A stretch of DNA of 7,995 nucleotides, from positions 1 through 7,995 of the forward strand of contig CAKONT010000040.1 of the NCBI GenBank assembly GCA_934097255.1, given 5' to 3'. The notes below the pieces were generated by a model that had not been told where the DNA came from, did not search any database, and saw only the letters and a list, made by a program, of their open reading frames with translations. How positions within the stretch are numbered: the first letter of the stretch is position 1; the number at the start of each line of letters is the position of its first letter. The stretch is from an uncultured Bacilli bacterium (GTDB lineage Bacteria; Bacillota_I; Bacilli_A; RF39; UBA660). The position numbers and the translations under genes were made by a program. This document shows positions 1 through 5,696 of the stretch, one piece after another.

Positions 1-464
1 CAATTAATATTTTTAGTTATAACTTCAAATGCTAATTGTGGTGCTCTATGTGCAACAATACCAATAGTTTTACCTTTATAATCTTTTAAAACGTCATCAA
101 TAAAACTTTTGATTCTTCTTTCAACATCTTTTAAAGATTCTCCGTTTGGAAATGGTTCATCGATATGTTCTTCATATACTATAAGACTTTTATCCTTCCC
201 ATCTAAATCTCCATAATTACATTCTCTTAATCTTTTATCTTGAACTTTTGGTACATCTTTAAAAGCAATATTTGCACTATCTATTGCTCTAATTAAATCA
301 GATGTAAATATCACATCAAATTTAATATTTGAGTTTAATTTTCCTAAATTTTTAGCTTGTTCTTTTCCCAAGTCGTTAAGTTCTACTTGTTTCCATCCCG
401 AACATTTTTTACTAGCATTATCATAAGTTGTTCCATGAACAAAGTATATAAGATTTGTTTTCAT
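1..464 (-). CDS. Histidine phosphatase family protein (phosphoglycerate mutase-like), C-terminus cut off by window edge
   Basis: The 154 visible residues show the histidine phosphatase (phosphoglycerate mutase-like) fold pattern, so the protein probably removes or transfers phosphate through a phospho-histidine; the substrate cannot be told. Visible motifs are the N-terminal FVHGTT with the presumed phospho-acceptor His10, CSGWKQVELNDLGKEQA (21-37), SDLIRA with Arg59, RLRECNYGDLDG with Glu81 as candidate proton donor, and IVAHRAP with the second His139. The usual RHG triplet is VHG here: the Arg before His10 is replaced by Val9. The start is set by AAGGAGAT at 471-478, 6 nt before the ATG. 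It lies 55 nt downstream of the small membrane-protein gene on the same strand and also has its own extended -10. The family assignment is firm; the exact enzyme is not. Confidence 0.85.
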   Translation of the reverse strand, partial: MKTNLIYFVHGTTYDNASKKCSGWKQVELNDLGKEQAKNLGKLNSNIKFDVIFTSDLIRAIDSANIAFKDVPKVQDKRLRECNYGDLDGKDKSLIVYEEHIDEPFPNGESLKDVERRIKSFIDDVLKDYKGKTIGIVAHRAPQLAFEVITKNIN

Positions 465-486
465 TTTTTAATCTCCTTACTATCTA

Positions 487-495
487 ATTTTACCA
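487..495 (-). promoter_or_regulatory. Extended -10 promoter of the histidine phosphatase gene
   Basis: On the minus strand this reads TGGTAAAAT, a TGnTAnAAT extended -10, placed just upstream of the ribosome binding site AAGGAGAT (471-478). There is no good -35. A 7-bp inverted repeat (CTTTTTT/AAAAAAG, 497-515) sits where a -35 would be. The call rests on motif and position only. Confidence 0.45.
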
Positions 496-519
496 TCTTT
501 TTTATATCAAAAAAGTGTG

Positions 520-717
520 CTATTTTTGATTTACTAATATAGCAAATAATGTGAATACTATTGTAAATAAAAGAAGAAATATAACATAAACTACAACTTT
601 ATCAAAACAATCATATTTAATCATACTAGCAAAATCAAACTTATCAATATATCTACACATTAATTCAGATTCAATTTGCGAAAATCCTTCGTCAATGACA
701 CCTGGAATATCCATCAT
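520..717 (-). CDS. Small hypothetical protein with one C-terminal membrane segment
   Basis: This is a 65-residue protein of unknown function. The N-terminal 40 residues are mixed and slightly acidic (including GVIDEGFSQIESELM), and residues about 41-62 form one strongly hydrophobic stretch ending in NQK. That arrangement fits a tail-anchored protein with its N-terminus in the cytoplasm. Support for a real gene is a Shine-Dalgarno AGGAGT at 728-733, about 10 nt before the first of two consecutive ATG codons, plus a plausible extended -10 upstream. It ends in TAG, the only TAG stop among the genes here. It lies between the lipoprotein terminator and the histidine phosphatase and may be co-transcribed with the latter. 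I do not recognise a family. Confidence 0.65.
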   Translation of the reverse strand: MMDIPGVIDEGFSQIESELMCRYIDKFDFASMIKYDCFDKVVVYVIFLLLFTIVFTLFAILVNQK

Positions 718-749
718 AATAACTATAACTCCTATCTTACTTTATTACA

Positions 750-758
750 ATAGTAACA
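750..758 (-). promoter_or_regulatory. Possible extended -10 for the 65-residue membrane protein
   Basis: The minus strand reads TGTTACTAT, a TGn followed by a 4-of-6 match to TATAAT, about 35 nt before the start codon at 717. No convincing -35 is visible. The preceding gene ends in a terminator, so a new promoter is expected somewhere in 718-823. Confidence 0.35.
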
Positions 759-823
759 TAGATATAGAATAAAAAAAAGTTATTTTTATACTTTTTTATT
801 ATTTGCAAATTTAATTATTGGTA

Positions 824-850
824 AATAAAAAAATCCCTTTATAGGATTTT
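824..850 (-). terminator. Rho-independent terminator of the xerD-deoB-lipoprotein operon
   Basis: On the minus strand the 7-bp stem AAAATCC / GGATTTT with a TATAAAG loop is followed by a T-rich run. The stop codon of the lipoprotein gene overlaps the first arm. This marks the end of the three-gene operon. Confidence 0.75.
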
Positions 851-1286
851 ATTTTAAATCACTACTTGTAATAGTGAATTTGATGTTATTTTCCACAACA
901 CCAGAATAAAAATATATTTCGTATATTTCTTTTTTATTTATATTATATTGTAATGTATAGTTAATTGTTTCATCTTTTTTTATAATATTTGTATTTGCTG
1001 TATATTTATTTAGAACTTGTACTTGATTAATATCGTATAATTTAAAATAATTATCTGCGTTTATTGTTACACTATTTTTACTATTATTTGTAATTTCAAA
1101 AGTAAGTTCAAGAACATCATTTTCTAAATAAGAAGCTTCTTTTAGTTTTAAATCAAAGTGATCTAGCACTGCTTCTTCATTTAAATAATAATTACTTTTA
1201 ATATTTTTTTTACTACATCCTATAAAAAACGTACTAACAAATAAAGCTAAAAAAATATACGTAAAAAAAGCTAATACTTTTTTCAT
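849..1286 (-). CDS. Putative lipoprotein with DUF4352-like Ig fold domain
   Basis: This 145-residue protein begins with a type II signal peptide: MKK, a hydrophobic stretch (4-22) and a lipobox FFIGC with Cys24 as the lipidation site, so it should be anchored on the outer face of the membrane. After a short polar linker, residues about 45-145 look like a single beta-sandwich domain. The pattern is LELTFEITNNSKNSVTI, a YFKLYD strand and a hydrophobic C-terminal strand (IKFTI), resembling DUF4352-type extracellular domains. No catalytic residues are evident. It starts 18 nt after deoB ends, with a G-rich Shine-Dalgarno (GGGGAGGGG, 1293-1301), so it is the last gene of the xerD-deoB operon. A link to nucleoside metabolism is not implied by the sequence. 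Function unknown. Confidence 0.8.
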   Translation of the reverse strand: MKKVLAFFTYIFLALFVSTFFIGCSKKNIKSNYYLNEEAVLDHFDLKLKEASYLENDVLELTFEITNNSKNSVTINADNYFKLYDINQVQVLNKYTANTNIIKKDETINYTLQYNINKKEIYEIYFYSGVVENNIKFTITSSDLK

Positions 1287-1304
1287 TCACTTCCCCTCCC
1301 CTTT

Positions 1305-2471
1305 TTATTCTAATTTATCTAGAAAGCTTGTACCAATAATTGGCGTTTTAACATTAAAATTATCACTTATAGTCGCACCTATATCTGCAAAAGAATTGGA
1401 TATTGGCAACTTCTTAGGTCTTTTAAAAATATTACTATAAACAACAACAGGGACATTTTCTCTTGTATGATCATTTCCTTTAAATGTTGGATCGTTTCCA
1501 TGATCTGCTGTTATAATTAACAAATCATCATTATTTAATTTATTAAGAAGAAGAGGAATTTCTACATCAAAATCTTCAAGAGCTGTTGCATATCCTTCTA
1601 AATCTCTATCATGACCATATAAAGAATCAAAATCATTTAAATTAGCATAACAAAGTCCTGTAAAGTCTTTATCCATAATATCTAATATTTTATCTATTGC
1701 TTCTTTATTATTTTGAGCACTTATTTTTTTTGTTATACCACTACCATTAAAAATATCATATATTTTACCAATAGAAATAACACTTAAATTGTTATCTTTT
1801 AAATAATTTAAAACAGATTGTGTTGGTGGATCAATCGTAAAGTCTTTTCTATTTTGACTTATTTTAAAACTATTTGCATTTGCTCCAACAAAAGGAGTAG
1901 CTATAATTCTTCCTATTGAGTAATTGTTATTTATAGTAAGTCTTCTTATTGCCTCACAATATTTATATAATAAATCAACCGGAACAATTTTTTCATGAGC
2001 AGCAATATTTAAAGTAGAATCGTTTGTTGTATAAATAATTAATCCTTTTTCTCTTATTTCTTCTTCTCCTAATTCACGAATAATTGTATTTTTGTTTGCA
2101 CGTACGTTTCCCATTACTTTTCTTTTAGTAATATGTTCGATTGCATTTATTAATTCACTTGGGAATCCATTTGGATATAATTTATATGAGTTATCCATTT
2201 TTATTCCCATCATTTCGTAATGACCTGATAATGTATCTTTTCCTGGATTTGTTGGTTTTGCAACTGTATAATAAGCATTTGTATTGTCATTTAATGGTTG
2301 AATTACTGTATTTATAAGTCCTAATCTTTTTAAATTAGGAACAAATAAATCATATTTTTCAATAATATTTTTTAAAGTATTTGCCCCGTTATCATTATAA
2401 CTTGCAGCATCCATTGCTTCTCCTACTCCTAATGAGTCCAAAACAATCACAAAAATCCTTTTAAATTTCAT
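1305..2471 (-). CDS. deoB: Phosphopentomutase
   Basis: DeoB interconverts (deoxy)ribose 1-phosphate and 5-phosphate, linking nucleoside phosphorolysis to central metabolism in the cytoplasm. At 388 residues it has the usual family length. It is an alkaline-phosphatase-superfamily enzyme with two Mn sites. I see Asp12 (VLDSLGVGE), the phospho-acceptor Thr80 in GKDTLSGHYEM, Asp282 and His287 (DFDSLYGH), Asp323-His324 (TADHGNDP) and His335 (GNDHTRE). The cap domain spans roughly 95-215. Compared with Bacillus enzymes as I remember them, several substrate-side positions differ: YTTNDST (147-153) for the usual YTSADSV, and ATPFVG for ARPFVG. A strong AGGAGGGG (2478-2485) precedes the ATG. The gene follows xerD by 16 nt, the same order as ripX-drm in Bacillus subtilis. 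Confidence 0.97.
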   Translation of the reverse strand: MKFKRIFVIVLDSLGVGEAMDAASYNDNGANTLKNIIEKYDLFVPNLKRLGLINTVIQPLNDNTNAYYTVAKPTNPGKDTLSGHYEMMGIKMDNSYKLYPNGFPSELINAIEHITKRKVMGNVRANKNTIIRELGEEEIREKGLIIYTTNDSTLNIAAHEKIVPVDLLYKYCEAIRRLTINNNYSIGRIIATPFVGANANSFKISQNRKDFTIDPPTQSVLNYLKDNNLSVISIGKIYDIFNGSGITKKISAQNNKEAIDKILDIMDKDFTGLCYANLNDFDSLYGHDRDLEGYATALEDFDVEIPLLLNKLNNDDLLIITADHGNDPTFKGNDHTRENVPVVVYSNIFKRPKKLPISNSFADIGATISDNFNVKTPIIGTSFLDKLE

Positions 2472-2487
2472 TTTAAACCCCTCCTAT

Positions 2488-3366
2488 TTATGCTCTTGGA
2501 TGAAATTTCTGATAATCTTTTTCTAGCTTTTCATTGCTTATATGTGTATAAATTTTAGTTGTTGAAATATCACTATGTCCTAAAAAAATTTGAATACTTC
2601 TAAGACTTGCTCCCCCACTTAACATATGTGTTGCAAAAGAATGCCTTATAGTATGAGGAGTTACATTTTTTAATATATTTTTTTCTTTTAAGATATTATC
2701 TAAGCATAAAGAAAAACCTTGTCTTGTTAATTTGTTTCCATGATTATTTAAAAACAAATAATCACACATCTTCTTTTTTAATAGTTCACATCTTTTATCA
2801 TAATATTTTTTTATATAAAATAAGGCATAATCATTTATAGGTACAATTCTTTCTTTAGAACCCTTGCCAAAACATCTTACTACCTTATTTTCAAAATCAA
2901 TATCACGTGTTGTTAAATTTAGTGCTTCACTTATTCTAAGACCCGAACTATATAATAATTCTAACATAGCTTTATTACGATAGTCAAATACCGTATTAAG
3001 AGGAATATCAAGTAAATTATCAACTTCTTCAATAGTTAAAACATCGGGTAACTTTTTTGATAGTTTTGGTCTTGAAATAAACTCTAATGGATTAGTTTTA
3101 ATTAATTTTTCAACTATTAAATAATTAAAAAAGTTATTTATTGATGTGATATGTCTTGATATACTTCTAGCATCTAAACTTGTGTTTAAATATTTTAAAT
3201 AATCTTCTATGATACTTTGGTTTACTAAAGTGAAATCTTTTATTTTTAATTTCATTAAAAAATCTTTAAAATTATTTAAATCATATCGATAACTTTTTCT
3301 TGTTTCAATACTTAATTTTCTTTCTAAACTTAAATAATCTATATAATCATTAATATAATCTTCCAT
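2488..3366 (-). CDS. xerD: Site-specific tyrosine recombinase XerD
   Basis: XerD resolves chromosome dimers by strand exchange at dif, normally together with XerC and FtsK. The 292-residue protein has an N-terminal SAM-like core-binding domain (about 1-85) and a catalytic domain (about 108-280). All six catalytic residues are present: Arg144 (SSGLRISEAL), Lys168 (FGKGSKER), His238 and Arg241 (PHTIRHSFATHML), His264 (LGHSDISTT) and the nucleophile Tyr273 (KIYTH). The C-terminus HPRA is the typical XerD ending, which favours XerD over XerC; the following deoB gene agrees. The start fits the family N-terminus (DYIDYLSLERKLS), yet no Shine-Dalgarno precedes it and the predicted transcription start falls at the ATG. 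It is the first gene of a three-gene operon and is divergent from rarA. No dif site was found in the window. Confidence 0.95.
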   Translation of the reverse strand: MEDYINDYIDYLSLERKLSIETRKSYRYDLNNFKDFLMKLKIKDFTLVNQSIIEDYLKYLNTSLDARSISRHITSINNFFNYLIVEKLIKTNPLEFISRPKLSKKLPDVLTIEEVDNLLDIPLNTVFDYRNKAMLELLYSSGLRISEALNLTTRDIDFENKVVRCFGKGSKERIVPINDYALFYIKKYYDKRCELLKKKMCDYLFLNNHGNKLTRQGFSLCLDNILKEKNILKNVTPHTIRHSFATHMLSGGASLRSIQIFLGHSDISTTKIYTHISNEKLEKDYQKFHPRA

Positions 3367-3372
3367 AACTAT

Positions 3373-3401
3373 ATTTTATCAAATTATTAAAAATATTTCT
3401 A
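3373..3401 (-). promoter_or_regulatory. Promoter of the xerD-deoB-lipoprotein operon, predicted leaderless
   Basis: On the minus strand there is TAGAAA (-35, 4 of 6), a 17-nt spacer and TAAAAT (-10, 5 of 6) with an extended TG (TGATAAAAT). The -10 ends only 6 nt before the xerD ATG, so initiation at the usual distance would give a transcript beginning at or next to the start codon. No Shine-Dalgarno is present between them. Confidence 0.6.
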
Positions 3402-3441
3402 TAATGGTAAATAAAAAGTTTTATTATTATTTTAAAAAATA

Positions 3442-3450
3442 TGATAAAAT
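3442..3450 (+). promoter_or_regulatory. Extended -10 promoter of rarA
   Basis: TGATAAAAT lies 16 nt before the chosen rarA start, giving a short leader that contains the GGTGAT ribosome binding site. The -35 region is only AT-rich. The same 9-mer occurs in the divergent xerD promoter and upstream of the Ham1-family gene. Confidence 0.5.
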
Positions 3451-3466
3451 ATGATTGGTGATTTAT

Positions 3467-4684
3467 ATGGATAAGCCATTGGCATTTAAAATGAAGCCTA
3501 ATTCATTAAATGATGTTTTAGGACAAGAACATTTAATTGGAAAAGATAAGATACTTACAAATCTTGTGAAAAATAAAAAAGTTTTTTCGATGATTTTATA
3601 TGGAGATCCAGGTATTGGTAAAACATCTATTGCTTATGCTATGTTAAACGATTTAAAATGTAATTTTCGTTTTTTAAATGCTACAATTAATAAAAAACAA
3701 GATTTTGATGTTGTGTTTGAAGAAGCTAAAATGTATGATGGATTAGTTTTAGTTGTTGATGAAATACATAGATTAAATAAAGATAAACAAGATTTATTGC
3801 TACCATGTATTGAAAGTGGACTAATTACTTTGATAGGACTTACAACATCAAACCCATATCATAAGATAAATCCTGCTATTAGAAGCAGATGTCAAATTTT
3901 TAAACTTAATCCTCTAACTTGTGAAAATATTTTAAAAGGTCTAAAAAAAGCTTCCAAAAGTGAATATTTAAAGGGCATAAAGGTAGATAATGATACACTT
4001 TTATATATTGCAAAGCTTTCTAATAGTGATTTAAGATACGCATATAATTTACTTGAGATGTGTTATTATTCTTCAACAGATCATAAAGTTTCGATAGATC
4101 TTGTAAAAAGTATTGATTCTAAAAAGGTTTTTCTTCACGACAAAGATGAACAAGGACATTTCGATACATTAAGTGGATTGCAAAAAAGTATAAGAGGTAG
4201 CGATGTTCATGCAAGTCTTCACTATCTTGCTAGATTAATTGTTGCAGGAGATCTTGAAAGCATTTTTAGACGATTATCAGTTATTGTATATGAAGATATT
4301 GGACTTGCTAATCCATCTTTAGGACCTAAACTTGATAGTGTAATTAATGCTTGTGAAAGAATTGGTCTTCCTGAAGCTCAAATTCCTTTATCAAGTATCG
4401 TAATTGAGATGGCTTTATCTCCTAAATCTAATACCGCATGTCTTGCAATTGATAAAGCAATTAGTGATATAAATAGTAAAAATATTGGCGAAATACCACC
4501 ATATCTAAAAAGTCCATATACTGGTTATTTATATCCTCATAATTATAAAGGAAGTATTACTAAACAAGTATATTTACCAACTGGACTTGTTAATGAGAAA
4601 TATTATATTCCAAAACCAACTTCTAAATATGAAATAGCTTTAAAAGATATTTATGAAAAAATAGAACGCTTTAGAAATAACTAA
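3467..4684 (+). CDS. rarA: Replication-associated recombination protein A, AAA+ ATPase
   Basis: RarA (MgsA, WRNIP1 family) is a clamp-loader-like AAA+ ATPase acting on stalled replication forks in the cytoplasm. The 405 residues carry Walker A GDPGIGKT (46-53), Walker B with Asp98-Glu99 (VVDEIHR), the sensor 1 region TTSNP (126-130), a candidate arginine finger RSR (139-141), sensor 2 Arg190 (SDLRYAYNLLE), and the MgsA C-terminal tetramerisation domain (about 230-405) with GSDVHASLHYLARLI and YEDIGLANP. The Walker A reads GDPGIGKTS where GPPGTGKTT is usual; the essential Lys and Thr are kept. ATG 3467 is chosen over an in-frame TTG at 3455 because GGTGAT (3457-3462) is correctly spaced for the ATG and would lie inside the longer reading. 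It is transcribed alone. In Bacillus subtilis rarA lies next to tcdA, which here is 2.8 kb away. Confidence 0.95.
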   Translation: MDKPLAFKMKPNSLNDVLGQEHLIGKDKILTNLVKNKKVFSMILYGDPGIGKTSIAYAMLNDLKCNFRFLNATINKKQDFDVVFEEAKMYDGLVLVVDEIHRLNKDKQDLLLPCIESGLITLIGLTTSNPYHKINPAIRSRCQIFKLNPLTCENILKGLKKASKSEYLKGIKVDNDTLLYIAKLSNSDLRYAYNLLEMCYYSSTDHKVSIDLVKSIDSKKVFLHDKDEQGHFDTLSGLQKSIRGSDVHASLHYLARLIVAGDLESIFRRLSVIVYEDIGLANPSLGPKLDSVINACERIGLPEAQIPLSSIVIEMALSPKSNTACLAIDKAISDINSKNIGEIPPYLKSPYTGYLYPHNYKGSITKQVYLPTGLVNEKYYIPKPTSKYEIALKDIYEKIERFRNN

Positions 4685-4698
4685 AGCGCTTATTTTTT
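4656..4698. terminator. Bidirectional terminator between rarA and the ABC-like gene
   Basis: An 8-bp GC-containing stem CGCTTTAG / CTAAAGCG (4667-4674 and 4681-4688, 6-nt loop) is followed by CTTATTTTTT on the plus strand. On the minus strand it is followed by TTCTATTTTTT. The rarA stop codon lies within the right arm. It can terminate rarA and also the convergent minus-strand gene that ends at 4754. Confidence 0.85.
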
Positions 4699-4753
4699 GA
4701 ATTTAAAGTTTTTAGTCGTGATAAACTTTGATAGATAATACTTTTTAAAATTT

Positions 4754-5389
4754 TTATAGACAATCTATAATTTTTCCTTTCATAAATAATGGTATATGTG
4801 TTTCTTCACAATAATTTTTATAATCTTTTCTTTTATTTAATAAATTACTTTTAGTATTTAAATTTTTAATACACCTAATTGCTTCATTTGTTAAGGATAA
4901 AAAATCATTTTGTAAGTTTAATGAATAGTCTTTTATTTTTACAAAAACTATAAGTATAAATATAAATATTTTAATTCCCAAAATAATTGAACTTTCAAAT
5001 ATCTTATCTAAAATAATTAATGATATTATAAAAAGTGACATAGAAGATAATAGTTTTTTTAATAATAAACTTAAATTACTTACATCGTTTATTATTTTAC
5101 TTCTTGTTTTTTGTTTTAATATTTTTCTTTCTATCTTATTAAAAATTAAATCGATAACTTTTTCTAATATAGAGTTAAGTAAGAAGTTAAATATAAAGTA
5201 TAATATTAAAGTAACAAAAGCTTTTTTAAACTCTGAGCCTAAAATACATTTAATAGCATCTCCTATTAAACTTCCCGTTAAAGTATCAATTACATTTGAA
5301 ATAAAAATTAAGATACATATAAAGATAAAACTTGTTTTATCCTCAAAAATAGTTTTAATTAGAGGCTTTATTTTTTTTATTTTTTTCAT
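4754..5389 (-). CDS. ABC-exporter-like membrane domain protein, no ATPase domain (truncated or degenerate)
   Basis: This 211-residue membrane protein has predicted membrane segments near 20-38, 58-78, 113-128 and 134-151. The first half matches the start of a type I ABC-exporter membrane domain: LIGDAIKCIL, a small loop, TM2, then KIERKILKQKTRSKI as in the first intracellular loop. NEAIRCIKNLNTKSNL (169-184) resembles the segment after TM4 of such exporters. The loop between TM2 and TM3 is shorter than usual, TM5-6 are absent, and there is no nucleotide-binding domain. After the stop there are only about 55 nt before the rarA terminator, so no lost fragment lies downstream. The Shine-Dalgarno GGAGG lies 7 nt before the ATG, so translation is likely. 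It follows a 36-residue peptide gene by 53 nt in the same unit. It may be a decayed peptide exporter or a small standalone membrane protein. Confidence 0.6.
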   Translation of the reverse strand: MKKIKKIKPLIKTIFEDKTSFIFICILIFISNVIDTLTGSLIGDAIKCILGSEFKKAFVTLILYFIFNFLLNSILEKVIDLIFNKIERKILKQKTRSKIINDVSNLSLLLKKLLSSMSLFIISLIILDKIFESSIILGIKIFIFILIVFVKIKDYSLNLQNDFLSLTNEAIRCIKNLNTKSNLLNKRKDYKNYCEETHIPLFMKGKIIDCL

Positions 5390-5442
5390 CTAAGTTCCTC
5401 CAATTAATTAAAATATATAATAATGTAGTTGATTTTTGTAAG

Positions 5443-5553
5443 TTAATATAGATATAAAGAAGCGACAAAATAAATATTTATCTTACTTATAGATCTATTT
5501 TTTCTTACTAAATCATTAAAGATAGTATAACTATCAAAGTTAATTTTTTTCAT
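5443..5553 (-). CDS. 36-residue peptide, possible secreted peptide or leader peptide
   Basis: The peptide starts MKKINFDSYTIFNDLVRKNR and ends with a hydrophobic, tyrosine-rich tail NIYFVASLYLY before TAA. The N-terminal two thirds are charged and the last 10 residues hydrophobic, an arrangement compatible with a leader plus core peptide, but also with a short membrane-active peptide. There is no Gly-Gly cleavage site and no Cys. The evidence for expression is strong: an AGGAGT ribosome binding site 6 nt before the ATG and a near-consensus promoter immediately upstream. The next gene in the unit is the ABC-exporter-like membrane protein, which suggests but does not prove that the two act together. 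An attenuator-type leader peptide is the main alternative; I see no clear hairpin in the 53-nt gap. I recognise no family. Confidence 0.55.
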   Translation of the reverse strand: MKKINFDSYTIFNDLVRKNRSISKINIYFVASLYLY

Positions 5554-5584
5554 TTTATCACTCCTTTCTCTTTAAATTCACGTT

Positions 5585-5600
5585 CATCATAACATCATAA
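5585..5600. repeat. Tandem 8-bp repeat overlapping the peptide promoter
   Basis: CATCATAA occurs twice in tandem (5585-5592 and 5593-5600). On the minus strand it supplies two TATGAT sequences, of which only the distal one is 17 nt from the TTGACA. It may be chance in AT-rich DNA. Confidence 0.6.
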
Positions 5601-5614
5601 AAGATTAATGTCAA
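5586..5614 (-). promoter_or_regulatory. Near-consensus sigma-70/SigA promoter of the peptide / ABC-like unit
   Basis: The minus strand reads TTGACA (5609-5614, 6 of 6), a 17-nt spacer, then TATGAT (5586-5591, 5 of 6). The predicted start is about 26 nt before the peptide ATG, which leaves room for the AGGAGT ribosome binding site. This is the best-matching promoter in the window. Confidence 0.8.
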
Positions 5615-5661
5615 CCTTTTTTGTATAACAATTAACTTTTTTTCTAATATTTTTCATTTAA

Positions 5662-5670
5662 TGATAAAAT
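5662..5670 (+). promoter_or_regulatory. Extended -10 promoter of the Ham1-family gene
   Basis: TGATAAAAT lies 26 nt upstream of the start codon with a weak -35 (TTCTAA, 17 nt away). An overlapping TATAAT at about 5674-5679 is an alternative -10. The leader carries GAGGTGAT (5686-5693), an excellent Shine-Dalgarno. Confidence 0.5.
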
Positions 5671-5696
5671 ATATATAATGGTAATGAGGTGATAAA

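Noticed and set aside
357..542. Plus-strand open frame of 61 residues
   Set aside because: It is antisense to the histidine phosphatase and crosses its promoter, has no ribosome binding site, and its composition (Phe, Ser and Ile-rich) is that of an AT-rich shadow frame.
3455..3466. Earlier TTG start for rarA adding four residues (MVIY)
   Set aside because: The Shine-Dalgarno GGTGAT at 3457-3462 would then be inside the coding region; it is correctly spaced for ATG 3467, whose product begins like other RarA proteins.
4708..4735. Inverted repeat AAAGTTT / AAACTTT as a second terminator
   Set aside because: Short AT-only stem with no T-run on either strand; the adjacent GC-containing hairpin explains termination.
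5411..5432. Possible dif-like site (AATATATAATAATG region) as partner of XerD
   Set aside because: It lacks recognisable inverted arms flanking a 6-nt centre and sits inside a leader between two co-transcribed genes; the resemblance is only AT-richness.
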